Counted from the stretch's first letter, positions 1 to 8,033 are shown. The stretch: DNA of 22,952 bases from Lachnoclostridium sp. UBA739 (GCA_002297865.1 DBKX01000204.1:1-22952), one strand, 5' to 3'. Numbers and translations are program-made. The notes: generated by a model not told the origin, from the letters alone.

Positions 1-425
1 ATCAGGCGAAATACCTTAGATTGTATCACGTTGAATGCCATTAAATCATTATGAAAAAGATATTCTTTTCTTATACAAGCATGCTGCATTAAAAATACAT
101 AGTCAGGAGATTGATTCACGAGAATATTACAGTAATCCCTACTTATCCAAAATACAAAACGTCTATATGGAACGTTCTGTGAGTGAATAATTGGGTAATG
201 CCTAATGTTAGGTGGAATCAGCACAATATCACCAACGCTAATTGGATGAACTTTATCTTCAATTGCAATAGAAACATCACCCTCTAAAAAGAAATAAAAT
301 TCATAATAATTATGGGTATGTTCCTTTACCTCAGTAAGATGTTTGTCATCGTAATAGTAAATCTCAAAATCCTTCGAAAGCATATACTGTCTATGATGAA
401 ACTTGGTTTTATAACTTTTCTTCAT
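1..425 (-). CDS. AraC-family transcriptional regulator, partial (cupin N-terminal part)
   Basis: Read by hand on the minus strand, this frame opens at ATG 425-423 behind GGAGGGAATC and stays open for 141 codons to the window edge. It starts MKKSYKTKFHHRQYM. The visible part is the AraC_binding cupin half: a histidine-rich strand around residues 37-45 (EHTHNYYEFYFFLEGD), then a GDIVLIPPNIRHYP motif near residues 65-80. Both are typical of sugar-sensing AraC proteins. The C-terminal double helix-turn-helix should lie outside the window. The gene is divergent from the uxuA operon, with 155 bases between start codons, so it probably senses a hexuronate or a pathway intermediate and activates that operon. 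The family is clear from the cupin half; the ligand and the missing DNA-binding domain are inferred. Confidence 0.85.
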   Translation of the reverse strand, partial: MKKSYKTKFHHRQYMLSKDFEIYYYDDKHLTEVKEHTHNYYEFYFFLEGDVSIAIEDKVHPISVGDIVLIPPNIRHYPIIHSQNVPYRRFVFWISRDYCNILVNQSPDYVFLMQHACIRKEYLFHNDLMAFNVIQSKVFRL

Positions 426-457
426 GATTCCCTCCAAGTAAATAATCCTTCCCTTCA

Positions 458-466
458 AGTATAACA
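458..466 (-). promoter_or_regulatory. Probable promoter of the AraC-family regulator (extended -10)
   Basis: On the minus strand the sequence reads TGTTATACT, an extended -10 (TGn plus TATACT). It sits about 25 bases before the regulator's ribosome binding site. No good -35 is visible. The AraC-type direct repeats begin right beside it and cover its -35 region, which would fit autorepression. Confidence 0.4.
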
Positions 467-505
467 CAACAACTTTTGCAATGTTAACAACAACTTTGAC
501 CATGT
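466..505. promoter_or_regulatory. Tandem direct repeat, candidate AraC-type operator
   Basis: Two 19-base copies, 466-484 and 487-505, match at 16 of 19 positions. Both begin with ACAACAACTTT and end with ATGT. The start-to-start distance is exactly 21 bases, two helical turns, the geometry used by AraC-type dimers on tandem half-sites. The downstream copy ends where the uxuA -35 should start (503-508). That the upstream AraC-family gene product binds here is inference from position. Confidence 0.65.
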
Positions 506-531
506 GATTTCCTCCATGGATTTTATATAAT
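503..531 (+). promoter_or_regulatory. Promoter of the uxuA-uxuB-uxaC-kdgA operon
   Basis: There is a perfect -10, TATAAT, at 526-531. The hexamer at 17-base spacing (503-508, TGTGAT) is a poor -35, as expected for an activator-dependent promoter. A TTGACC at 496-501 would be at 24-base spacing, too far to pair. A short inverted repeat, CCATG at 500-504 and CATGG at 515-519, lies between. The start of transcription would be near 538. Confidence 0.55.
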
Positions 532-580
532 CAGCTCATATGATACGAAAATAGTATTTAGAGAAAGGAAATGTAGAATT

Positions 581-1648
581 ATGGAGATGACACTAAGATG
601 GTATGGTTCACAATTTGATACAGTAACATTAAAACAGATTAGACAGATTCCAGGAGTTAAGGGCGTTATCACTACTTTATACGATACAAAGCCAGGTGAA
701 GTATGGGAACAGGACAGAATACATGCCTTAAAAGAAGAAGTAAAGGCAGCAGGACTTCACATCGCAGGTATTGAAAGTGTAAATATTCATGATGCAATCA
801 AAACTGGAGCACCTGAAAGAGAGCGGTATATTGACAATTACATAGAGACACTCGAAAATCTAGGAAAAGAAGACATTCATCTTGTATGTTACAACTTTAT
901 GCCCGTATTTGACTGGACAAGGACAGAACTTGCAAGGATGCGTCCTGATGGTTCAACTGTTCTTGCCTATTCACAGGAAGCAGTCGATGCTCTGCAGCCA
1001 GAGAATATGTTTGCGTCTATTCAAGGAGAAACTAATGGAACCATTATGCCAGGCTGGGAACCTGAACGTATGGAAAAAATCAGAGAATTATTTGAAATGT
1101 ACAAAGAGATTGATGATGAGAAATTATTCGATAACCTGAAATATTTCTTAGAGAGAATTATGCCAGTATGCGATAAATATGATATTAATATGGCAATTCA
1201 TCCAGATGATCCAGCTTGGAGTGTGTTTGGCTTGCCTCGTATCATTATAAATAAGACCAATATTTTAAGAATGATGAAAATGGTAGATAACCCACACAAT
1301 GGAGTTACTTTCTGTTCCGGTTCTTATGGAACTAATTTGGAAAATGATTTACCAGACATGATTCGTTCTTTAAAAGGAAGAATTCACTTTGCACATGTTC
1401 GTAATTTGAAATTTAATACTCCGACTGATTTTGAGGAGTCAGCACATTTATCTTCCGACGGAACATTTGATATGTATGAGATTATGAAAGCGCTTTACGA
1501 TATAGATTTTACAGGTCCTATTCGTCCTGACCATGGTCGTATGATCTGGGATGAAGCTGCAATGCCAGGATACGGCTTGTATGACAGGGCTTTAGGTGCA
1601 TGTTATTTACAAGGCTTATGGGAGGCAATTGAAAAGGCAGACAGATAG
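581..1648 (+). CDS. uxuA: Mannonate dehydratase
   Basis: Dehydrates D-mannonate to 2-keto-3-deoxy-D-gluconate in cytoplasmic hexuronate catabolism. The 355-residue protein has the UxuA signature start MEMTLRWYG, an N-terminal TIM-barrel-like region and all expected metal ligands: H207 (in MAIHPDDP), C245 (TFCSGSYG), H272 (HFAHVRN) and D317 (RPDHGR). Family enzymes use Mn2+ or Fe2+. The ATG at 581 has AAAGGAA ending 10 bases upstream and gives the usual N-terminus; the ATG at 587 would remove two residues. It is the first gene of the operon, 11 bases before uxuB, and probably controlled through the upstream AraC-type repeat. Identification is very secure. Confidence 0.97.
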   Translation: MEMTLRWYGSQFDTVTLKQIRQIPGVKGVITTLYDTKPGEVWEQDRIHALKEEVKAAGLHIAGIESVNIHDAIKTGAPERERYIDNYIETLENLGKEDIHLVCYNFMPVFDWTRTELARMRPDGSTVLAYSQEAVDALQPENMFASIQGETNGTIMPGWEPERMEKIRELFEMYKEIDDEKLFDNLKYFLERIMPVCDKYDINMAIHPDDPAWSVFGLPRIIINKTNILRMMKMVDNPHNGVTFCSGSYGTNLENDLPDMIRSLKGRIHFAHVRNLKFNTPTDFEESAHLSSDGTFDMYEIMKALYDIDFTGPIRPDHGRMIWDEAAMPGYGLYDRALGACYLQGLWEAIEKADR

Positions 1649-1659
1649 GAGGAGTTAGA

Positions 1660-3288
1660 GTGAGGTTAGACGCTAAGGGCATTTTAGATAAGGAACAATG
1701 GGAACAGGCAGGGTATATACTGCCTCAGTTTGATAGGGAACAAGTTGCAAAGAATACAAAAGAAAATCCAACATGGATACATTTTGGCGGTGGAAATCTA
1801 TTTCGTGCTTTTCAGGCAAATGCAATGCAAACCTTATTAAATAACGGTGATGCCAATACTGGTTTAATTGTAGCAGAAGGTTATGATTATGAAATTGTAG
1901 AAAAGATGAACCATCCACATGATGACTTAAGTATTCTTGTGACGCTAAAAGCGGATCATACAGTAGAAAAAATGGTAATAGGAAGTGTAGTAGAGTCATT
2001 GGCATTGGATACAGATAATTCAGCCGATTTCAAAAGATTGTTAGAGATATTCGAGAAGGATTCTCTTCAAATGGCCAGCTTTACAATTACAGAAAAAGGA
2101 TACAGTCTGACAGATGGTTCAGGTCATACCATACCTGAAATTGCAGAGGATTACAAGAATGGTCCCAAAGCTCCTAAAAGTTATTTAGGAAAGGTTGTCT
2201 CCTTGTTATATCATCGCTTTATATCAGGTCAAAAGCCGATTGCCATGGTAAGCATGGATAACTGTTCTCATAATGGAATGAAGTTATATAATGCAATGCA
2301 TTCAATAGCGCTACAGTGGGCCGTGTTTGGATTGGTGGAAGCAGACTTTCTTAATTATATAGAAGATACCAACAAGGTATCTTTCCCGTTATCTATGGTT
2401 GACAAGATTACACCTAGGCCAGACCCTTCTGTAAAAGAAATGTTAGAAAAGGATGGTTTAGAAGAGGCAGAGTCCATTATCACGTCTAAAAATACATATG
2501 TAGCACCATTTGTTAATTCAGAAGAATGTGAGTATCTTGTAATTGAAGATGTCTTTCCCAATGGAAGACCTTGTTTAGAAAAAGCAGGGATTATGTTCAC
2601 AGATGCCCAAACAGTAGATAAAGTGGAAAAGATGAAAGTCTGTACTTGTCTAAATCCCCTTCACACAGCCCTAGCGATTTTCGGCTGTTTGCTTGACTAT
2701 CACTTGATCTCAGATGAGATGAAGGATGAGACACTAAGAAAGCTAGTAAAAGGAATTGGTTATCGAGAGGGACTTCCTGTGGTTATGAATCCAGGAATTT
2801 TGAATCCAAAAGACTTTATTGATGCAGTTGTGGGTGTTCGTTTGCCAAATCCATTTATGCCTGACACACCACAGAGAATTGCAACAGATACTTCACAAAA
2901 GCTGGCTATACGGTTCGGAGAGACAATAAAATCTTATAATACTTCCAAAGAATTAGATACAGCAGACCTTAAGTTAATTCCACTTGTGTTTGCAGGGTGG
3001 CTAAGATACCTTATGGCAATTGATGATAATGGAAAATCATTTACACCAAGTTCCGATCCATTACTTGAGACAGTTCAGCCATATGTTGCAGATATTAAGT
3101 TGGGCGATACCATTGATGCAGAAGAAAGATTAAAACCTATCTTACAGAATGAAAATATATTTGGAATTGATCTATATGCTATAGATATGGCTCCTCTTGT
3201 GTGCCAGTATTTCAATGAAATGATTACAGGCACTGGGGCAGTTGGTACAACATTAGTAAAATATACGAATACGATTATGGAGGATTAA
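1660..3288 (+). CDS. uxuB: Fructuronate reductase / mannitol dehydrogenase family protein
   Basis: Predicted to reduce D-fructuronate to D-mannonate with NAD(H), the step before UxuA. The 542-residue protein is a long-chain polyol dehydrogenase: a nucleotide-binding stretch near residues 42-52 (HFGGGNLFRAF), a central VSMDNCSHNG motif, and the catalytic segment K326, N332, H335 in KVCTCLNPLHTA. The K-to-N spacing is one residue longer than the K-x4-N-x2-H I know from Pseudomonas mannitol dehydrogenase. The start is GTG 1660, with AGGAGGAG at 1647-1654 overlapping the uxuA stop. Position between uxuA and uxaC supports fructuronate over mannitol or tagaturonate. A tagaturonate (UxaB-like) activity cannot be excluded from sequence. 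Confidence 0.9.
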   Translation: MRLDAKGILDKEQWEQAGYILPQFDREQVAKNTKENPTWIHFGGGNLFRAFQANAMQTLLNNGDANTGLIVAEGYDYEIVEKMNHPHDDLSILVTLKADHTVEKMVIGSVVESLALDTDNSADFKRLLEIFEKDSLQMASFTITEKGYSLTDGSGHTIPEIAEDYKNGPKAPKSYLGKVVSLLYHRFISGQKPIAMVSMDNCSHNGMKLYNAMHSIALQWAVFGLVEADFLNYIEDTNKVSFPLSMVDKITPRPDPSVKEMLEKDGLEEAESIITSKNTYVAPFVNSEECEYLVIEDVFPNGRPCLEKAGIMFTDAQTVDKVEKMKVCTCLNPLHTALAIFGCLLDYHLISDEMKDETLRKLVKGIGYREGLPVVMNPGILNPKDFIDAVVGVRLPNPFMPDTPQRIATDTSQKLAIRFGETIKSYNTSKELDTADLKLIPLVFAGWLRYLMAIDDNGKSFTPSSDPLLETVQPYVADIKLGDTIDAEERLKPILQNENIFGIDLYAIDMAPLVCQYFNEMITGTGAVGTTLVKYTNTIMED

Positions 3289-3290
3289 GT

Positions 3291-4694
3291 ATGGTTTCTT
3301 TTATGTCGGAAGATTTTCTCTTATCCAATGAGACAGCAAAAATATTGTTTCATGACTATGGTTCAAAGATGCCAATCATTGATTTTCATAATCACTTGAG
3401 TGCAAAGGAAATATATGAAAACAAGTGTTATAACAACATTGCTGAAGTATGGTTAGGTGGAGATCACTATAAATGGCGTGCCATGAGAACTTTTGGAATA
3501 TCCGAAGAACTTATTACGGGAGACGGTGATCCTTACGAAAAGTTTCTAGCATGGGCAGATACGATTCAAAATGCTTTTGGAAATCCATTATATCACTGGA
3601 CTCATCTTGAACTACAACGATATTTTGGAATTGAAACACCTTTAAAATGCTCAACAGCAAAAGAGATATGGGATGAATGCAATGCAAAGTTACAAACCGA
3701 GGAATTCTCAATTCGTAATCTCTTAAAGATGCAAAGAGTGGAGGTACTATGTACTACAGATGACCCAATAGATAACCTAGAATATCATAAAATTTTAAAA
3801 CAAGAAGACTTTGAAGTGCAGGTTCTTCCAACATTTCGCCCAGATAAGGCAACTGCCATTGAGAAGCCTGGCTTTTCACAGTACATAAGGATTTTAGGAG
3901 ATGTAGTAGGAAAAAAACTAGAGAAGATTTCGGATATATTAGATGCCTTAAAGGAACGTTTAGAGTATTTTATAGAAGCAGGATGTTGCGTTACGGATCA
4001 TAGCATTGAGAACCAGTTCTTCGTGGAAACTTCTGTGGAAGAGGTGGATAACATCCTAAAAAAATCATTAGCAGGTGGACATTTAACAGAAGAAGAATGT
4101 GCAAAATATCATGGATATGTATTAACTGAGTTGGGGCGAGAGTATGCAAAGCACAAACTTGTTATGCAGATACACATTGGTGCGCTTCGTAATAATTCTA
4201 CACGTATGTTTGAGGAGACAGGAGCAGATGCGGGTGTAGACTGTGCAACGGATATGAACTATGCAGTGCAGCTTTCTAAGCTTTTAGATGCTATGGATAA
4301 AACAAATGAGCTTCCAAAGGTTATTTTATATAACTTAAACGAAAAGGATTTTCAAATGCTTGTCGCAATGATTGGCAACTTCCAGGGAAACGAAGAAGGT
4401 ATTCGTGGCAAGTTACAATTAGGAAGTGCATGGTGGTTCTTAGATAATAAAATGGGAATAGAGCGTCAATTGCAAACACTTGCTAGTGCTGGATTGATAA
4501 GTACTTTTGTGGGAATGTTGACTGATTCAAGAAGTTTTTTGTCATTTCCACGTCATGAGTATTTTCGAAGAATTCTGTGTAATCTAGTTGGAACTCACGT
4601 TGAAAATGGTGAGTATCCAAACGATGAAGAGTATCTAGGATCTATGATTCAAAATATATGTTATTACAATGCAAAAGAGTATTTCAGGTTATAG
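3291..4694 (+). CDS. uxaC: Glucuronate/galacturonate isomerase
   Basis: Converts D-glucuronate to D-fructuronate (and D-galacturonate to D-tagaturonate), the entry step of the pathway. It has 467 residues, the usual UxaC length, and the amidohydrolase-like metal motif DFHNHL with H33 and H35. The family start SEDFLLSNETAK and a C-terminal DSRSFLSFPRHEYFRR segment are also typical. ATG 3291 is chosen over ATG 3303 because GGAGGA at 3279-3284 lies 6 bases before it. It begins 2 bases after the uxuB stop, indicating translational coupling. Its stop codon is the first base of a seven-G run that precedes kdgA. Confidence 0.96.
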   Translation: MVSFMSEDFLLSNETAKILFHDYGSKMPIIDFHNHLSAKEIYENKCYNNIAEVWLGGDHYKWRAMRTFGISEELITGDGDPYEKFLAWADTIQNAFGNPLYHWTHLELQRYFGIETPLKCSTAKEIWDECNAKLQTEEFSIRNLLKMQRVEVLCTTDDPIDNLEYHKILKQEDFEVQVLPTFRPDKATAIEKPGFSQYIRILGDVVGKKLEKISDILDALKERLEYFIEAGCCVTDHSIENQFFVETSVEEVDNILKKSLAGGHLTEEECAKYHGYVLTELGREYAKHKLVMQIHIGALRNNSTRMFEETGADAGVDCATDMNYAVQLSKLLDAMDKTNELPKVILYNLNEKDFQMLVAMIGNFQGNEEGIRGKLQLGSAWWFLDNKMGIERQLQTLASAGLISTFVGMLTDSRSFLSFPRHEYFRRILCNLVGTHVENGEYPNDEEYLGSMIQNICYYNAKEYFRL

Positions 4695-4708
4695 GGGGGG
4701 ATGTACAT

Positions 4709-5347
4709 ATGGAGAGCATTTTTAATGAGATAAAAGAGTTAGGAATTGTGCCTGTAGTTGTGCTGGATGATGTAAAGGATGCCAGACCTCTTGCGAAGGC
4801 TTTATGTGATGGTGGACTTCCTTGTGCGGAAGTGACATTTCGAACCAATGCAGCAGAGGAGTCTATTCGTATTATGAGTGAGAAGTATCCAGATATGCTA
4901 ATCGGTGCAGGAACGGTGTTGACAACTGACCAGGTTGACCGTGCTGTGGCAGCAGGTGCTAAGTTTATTGTAAGCCCAGGTCTAAATCCTAGAATCGTAA
5001 AGTACTGTATAGGAAAAGGTATTCCGATTTGTCCAGGCTGCGCAAGTCCAAGCGATATTGAACAGGCGCTGGAAAATGGGTTGAAGGTTGTAAAGTTCTT
5101 TCCAGCGGAAGCAGCAGGCGGGCTTCCAATGATTAAAGCTATGGCTGCACCTTATGTTGGTGTTATGTTTATGCCAACAGGAGGGATTAAGCCAAGTAAT
5201 GTTAGAAGTTATCTGGAGTATGACAGAATTCTGGCTTGTGGAGGCAGTTGGATGGTTCCAGGAATGCTAGTTAAGGAAGGTAATTTTGAAAAGATTACAG
5301 AGTTGACTAGAGAAGCAGTTGGAATTGTGAAGGAAGTTAGAGGGTAA
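4709..5347 (+). CDS. kdgA: KDPG / KHG aldolase (2-dehydro-3-deoxy-phosphogluconate aldolase)
   Basis: Cleaves KDPG into pyruvate and glyceraldehyde 3-phosphate, ending the hexuronate pathway. The protein has 212 residues, normal for the Eda class I aldolases. The Schiff-base lysine is K129 in KVVKFFPAE. The strand motif CAEVTFRTNAA, SPGLNP and the phosphate-binding MPTGGI are present. The open frame runs upstream to 4658 inside uxaC, but ATG 4709 gives the family N-terminus MESIFNEIKELGIVPVV and has the G-run 4694-4700 as ribosome binding site 8 bases away. It is the last gene of the operon. The kinase that makes its substrate (kdgK) is not in this window. Confidence 0.95.
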   Translation: MESIFNEIKELGIVPVVVLDDVKDARPLAKALCDGGLPCAEVTFRTNAAEESIRIMSEKYPDMLIGAGTVLTTDQVDRAVAAGAKFIVSPGLNPRIVKYCIGKGIPICPGCASPSDIEQALENGLKVVKFFPAEAAGGLPMIKAMAAPYVGVMFMPTGGIKPSNVRSYLEYDRILACGGSWMVPGMLVKEGNFEKITELTREAVGIVKEVRG

Positions 5348-5362
5348 TTTAACATAAGACAA

Positions 5363-5406
5363 GAACACTTTTTTACATACAAGATAAAGAAGTGTTTTTC
5401 TCTTTT
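5363..5406 (+). terminator. Rho-independent terminator of the hexuronate operon
   Basis: AACACTT at 5364-5370 pairs with AAGTGTT at 5390-5396, extended by a G-T pair. A T-rich tail (tttttctctttt) follows. The loop is 19 bases, so the hairpin is moderate. It sits 16 bases after the kdgA stop. Confidence 0.6.
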
Positions 5407-5417
5407 ATAAAGAGTAT

Positions 5418-6017
5418 CTAATTTATTGGTATATTTTCTGGAATTTCTTTATTAGTAGCGTCATAAAAATGAACTGCTACAACACTTTTTTTAGTTCCAT
5501 CAATTTCACCTAACTGATCTATTTTTATAATAAAGCCATCATTAGGATTGAGGTCATAAGTGATATCTTTTACATTATCATTCTCTTTTATTGTTACAAT
5601 ACCTTTTACAATTTTGTCCCTGTTACCAGAAAAAATAACCATACTGGAGCCAACACTATATTTTTTTTGGATAGGAAAATTTGTTACATAGTAAGAGTAA
5701 GAATTTCTACTATTACTGGGATTAGGTTTACATGAGCCAAATAATTCTAAAAAATTTTTATGGTACTTAGATGTGTTAAAAATAAAGAGTTCATCAGAAG
5801 TTGTATCTAAGCCACTTGTAGAAACAGCAAAATAATAATTATTAAATTTCTTTATGTAGTAGTTTTTTGAGTTACAAGTACTGTTTTTTACACAATAATT
5901 CTCTAAATTATTAACGGTGATGTATTTGGGAGCATTATGTATGTAAAAGACAATCATAAAGATTATGGAAAGAAAAAAAAGTAGTAGGAATGTTATTTTT
6001 ATTGTCTTTGTATTCAT
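5418..6017 (-). CDS. Hypothetical N-terminally anchored or exported protein
   Basis: Not recognised. The 199-residue protein begins MNTKTIKI, followed by one strong hydrophobic helix (about residues 8-26, LLLFFLSIIFMIVF), so it is a membrane anchor or uncleaved signal. There is no Cys lipobox. The rest is a soluble extracytoplasmic domain rich in Tyr, Asn, Lys and Ser, with many alternating beta-like stretches (VVIFSGN, VTIKEND, VVAVHFYDA). Two upstream cysteines (YCVKNSTCNS) could form a disulfide. An ATG lies further out at 6023-6021, but AGGAGGT (6030-6024) ends directly against it. ATG 6017-6015 has a proper spacing of about 6 bases and is chosen. The gene is very AT-rich and stands alone, converging on the kdgA terminator. 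Confidence 0.7.
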   Translation of the reverse strand: MNTKTIKITFLLLFFLSIIFMIVFYIHNAPKYITVNNLENYCVKNSTCNSKNYYIKKFNNYYFAVSTSGLDTTSDELFIFNTSKYHKNFLELFGSCKPNPSNSRNSYSYYVTNFPIQKKYSVGSSMVIFSGNRDKIVKGIVTIKENDNVKDITYDLNPNDGFIIKIDQLGEIDGTKKSVVAVHFYDATNKEIPENIPIN

Positions 6018-6130
6018 TTGCATACCTCCTATATTAATTGAAAGTGGCGTTAGTAAAGTTTACATAAGAATAAATTTTATAAAGATACACTCCTTGGTAA
6101 ATGTATATAAAGACGTTGTGACCGTAATAA

Positions 6131-6164
6131 AAAAACTTTCCAACAAATTACGTTGGAAAGTTTT
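6131..6164 (-). terminator. Rho-independent terminator after the XRE regulator
   Basis: A perfect 13-bp stem, AAAACTTTCCAAC (6132-6144) with GTTGGAAAGTTTT (6152-6164), has a 7-base loop. Read on the minus strand it is followed by a run of seven T. It begins 19 bases after the stop of the minus-strand XRE gene. The plus strand also has four T, so it may work weakly in both directions. Confidence 0.85.
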
Positions 6165-6182
6165 AGGATAAAGTAACCATGT

Positions 6183-6587
6183 TTATGCCAAGTCATTCTG
6201 ATGTTTCAATTTAATCTTAAGAATGTCGAGTAGTTCTTCTTGGTTTACAGAATTCAACTGTACTAACATTGGGCAGAATTCTTCTAAAATCTTGACACTG
6301 CCATCCTCATCGGCATCGTTTAAACTGGTAATTTGTAATTTTACACATTCAGTTAAAGCAATATCCATTTGTGGGGTGCCGTCTGCTGAAGCACCACGTA
6401 ATATGTAATCACAGCTTACATGAAAATATTCCGACATTTTTGCGATAACATCGCCTGTTGGAATAACCATGTTCTGTTCGACGCGACTAATGTTTGAGCC
6501 ATGTAAGCCAACAATATCACCGAGCGCCTGTTGTGTTAAGTGAGCATTTTTGCGTAAAGCTTTAATGCGTTCCCCAATACTTTTCAT
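6183..6587 (-). CDS. XRE-family helix-turn-helix transcriptional regulator
   Basis: A 134-residue protein with an N-terminal Cro/C1-type HTH at about residues 4-60. Visible motifs are IKALRKNAHLTQQALGDIVG and a recognition helix HGSNISRVEQN, then the family ending FHVSCDYILRG. The C-terminal 70 residues (acidic, VKILEEFCPMLVQLN) have no recognised domain and may dimerise. An upstream GTG at 6596 overlaps the AGGAGG itself, so ATG 6587 (8 bases after AGGAGG) is the start. It has its own promoter and terminator, so it is monocistronic. Its target is unknown; the neighbouring exported-protein gene is one candidate. Confidence 0.88.
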   Translation of the reverse strand: MKSIGERIKALRKNAHLTQQALGDIVGLHGSNISRVEQNMVIPTGDVIAKMSEYFHVSCDYILRGASADGTPQMDIALTECVKLQITSLNDADEDGSVKILEEFCPMLVQLNSVNQEELLDILKIKLKHQNDLA

Positions 6588-6638
6588 AGTATCCACCTCC
6601 TATGTAGAAAAAAAGGCGTAACAATATCCTTTTTATCA

Positions 6639-6667
6639 ATACTACCACAGAATCATATATCCGACAA
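6639..6667 (-). promoter_or_regulatory. Promoter of the XRE regulator
   Basis: On the minus strand TTGTCG (6667-6662) and TAGTAT (6644-6639) are 17 bases apart, about 30 bases before the AGGAGG of the XRE gene. Confidence 0.5.
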
Positions 6668-6722
6668 GAATGAAACCTTATTTTATGTATACTTATGCAT
6701 TCAAAATAGAAATTATAAATAA

Positions 6723-6770
6723 CACACCAGAAAACTTTATCATATAATAAACACAAAGCATTCTGGTGTG
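6723..6770 (-). terminator. Inverted repeat, possible terminator after the AI-2E permease gene
   Basis: A perfect 10-bp inverted repeat, CACACCAGAA (6723-6732) and TTCTGGTGTG (6761-6770), lies 9 bases after the permease stop on the minus strand. The 28-base loop and lack of a clean T-run make termination uncertain. Confidence 0.45.
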
Positions 6771-6778
6771 AATTTAAA

Positions 6779-7975
6779 TTACATATTTATATTTTTTCGT
6801 TTTAATCGCCTATTCATAAATTCATCTAATAAGAAAGCAATTACGGCAACAATAGGAACACCGAGGAACATGCCCAGGACTCCAAAGTAGGCGCCACCAA
6901 CTGTAATTGCAAAGATAACCCATATAGGTTTTAAACCCGTTGATTCGCCAAGGATTTTAGGTCCTAGATATAGCCCGTCAAACTGTTGTAGTACAAAAAT
7001 TAGGACACCGAATATAATTGCCTGAACAGGGTCTAATAATAAGAAAATAACAATGCCAGGGACAGCACCAATAAATGGACCAAAGTAAGGGATCATATTC
7101 GTAATTCCAACTATTGTACTAAGTAGAACCGCATAAGGAAGTCTCAGTATTGACATAAGCACAAAACAAATGATTCCTATAATAAGAGAATCAATTAATT
7201 TACCAAAGATAAAACCACTGAAAATAGCATTGCATTTTGAAGTCGTACTGCAAAAATAATTGGCATTATCCTTAGATAAGATTGAATATACAAAACGTTT
7301 GGCATTTTTAATTAAAAGCTCTTTATCAATTAGAATATAAGCTGAGATTACTAAGGCTAGTATAATATTAATCAGCGTCTTTAAAATTGATACAGAAATA
7401 TTAAAAATTAATGGTATTCCATTGGTCACCATGTTAGTTCCGAAATCAAGTAATCTAGGTTTCAGTTCATTAATTTTTTCTTGTACGAAAGCAACATCTA
7501 AATTAGGATAACGTTCCTGAAAACTGTTTAGATAATCGTACGCCGCATTGTACATATCTGGTACTCTATCTGTAAGGTCTTGTATACTGGTTGCAAACTG
7601 AGGAACAATGTAAATCATAATTACAACGATAATACTGAGTGCAATTATATAAGAAAACAGAATAGACAAGGCGTGTCGGTAGGAGTCTTTTAGTTTTTTC
7701 TTAACAAATATCTTTTCTAATACATGGTCAAGCCGCTTTACAAGTGGGTTTAATACATATGCTATAAAGAACCCAATAAAGAATGGAGACAGTACGTGTA
7801 AGACGTTAGAAACTGTCTGTTTCGTTTCTGTCCAATTTAAGATACTGTAAATCAGGACAGTTCCAATAAAAATGACAAATAGTGAATAAATACAGATGGT
7901 AAAATACTTTGAATTGGTCTCAAAGATATTTCGTTTTTCTCTATCACGAGGGAGTTTTGATTTATTGTCAGGCAT
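6779..7975 (-). CDS. AI-2E family transporter (TqsA/YdiK-like membrane protein)
   Basis: A 398-residue polytopic protein of the AI-2E_transport family (PF01594). Members export small molecules or, in some species, exchange Na+ and H+; the name does not prove autoinducer-2 transport. Hydrophobic segments lie near residues 25-47, 60-82, 105-130 and 190-220, and in a cluster of about four more in the C-terminal half. Family motifs are LSPFFIGFFIAYVLNPLV, the central soluble loop, and the C-terminal GVPIVAVIAFLLDEF and TNMIPYFGPFIGAVPG segments. The N-terminus is charged (MPDNKSKLPRDREKR). AAAGGAA lies about 11 bases before the ATG. The gene appears monocistronic. Confidence 0.9.
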   Translation of the reverse strand: MPDNKSKLPRDREKRNIFETNSKYFTICIYSLFVIFIGTVLIYSILNWTETKQTVSNVLHVLSPFFIGFFIAYVLNPLVKRLDHVLEKIFVKKKLKDSYRHALSILFSYIIALSIIVVIMIYIVPQFATSIQDLTDRVPDMYNAAYDYLNSFQERYPNLDVAFVQEKINELKPRLLDFGTNMVTNGIPLIFNISVSILKTLINIILALVISAYILIDKELLIKNAKRFVYSILSKDNANYFCSTTSKCNAIFSGFIFGKLIDSLIIGIICFVLMSILRLPYAVLLSTIVGITNMIPYFGPFIGAVPGIVIFLLLDPVQAIIFGVLIFVLQQFDGLYLGPKILGESTGLKPIWVIFAITVGGAYFGVLGMFLGVPIVAVIAFLLDEFMNRRLKRKNINM

Positions 7976-8003
7976 TCGTAAGTATTCCTTTCTATGTTGT
8001 TTT

Positions 8004-8033
8004 ATTATCCATTAAAATAGCAAAATCAGTTAA
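8004..8033 (-). promoter_or_regulatory. Possible promoter of the AI-2E permease gene
   Basis: Minus-strand TTAACT (8033-8028) and GATAAT (8009-8004) are 18 bases apart in an AT-rich stretch. The -35 is weak. Confidence 0.35.

Noticed and set aside
537..556. Catabolite repression (cre) site near the uxuA promoter
   Set aside because: The TGATACGAAAATAG stretch does not fit the cre consensus spacing.
5965..6171. 68-residue plus-strand frame antisense to the anchored protein start
   Set aside because: It overlaps the start of a better-supported minus-strand gene and the terminator hairpin, and has no ribosome binding site.
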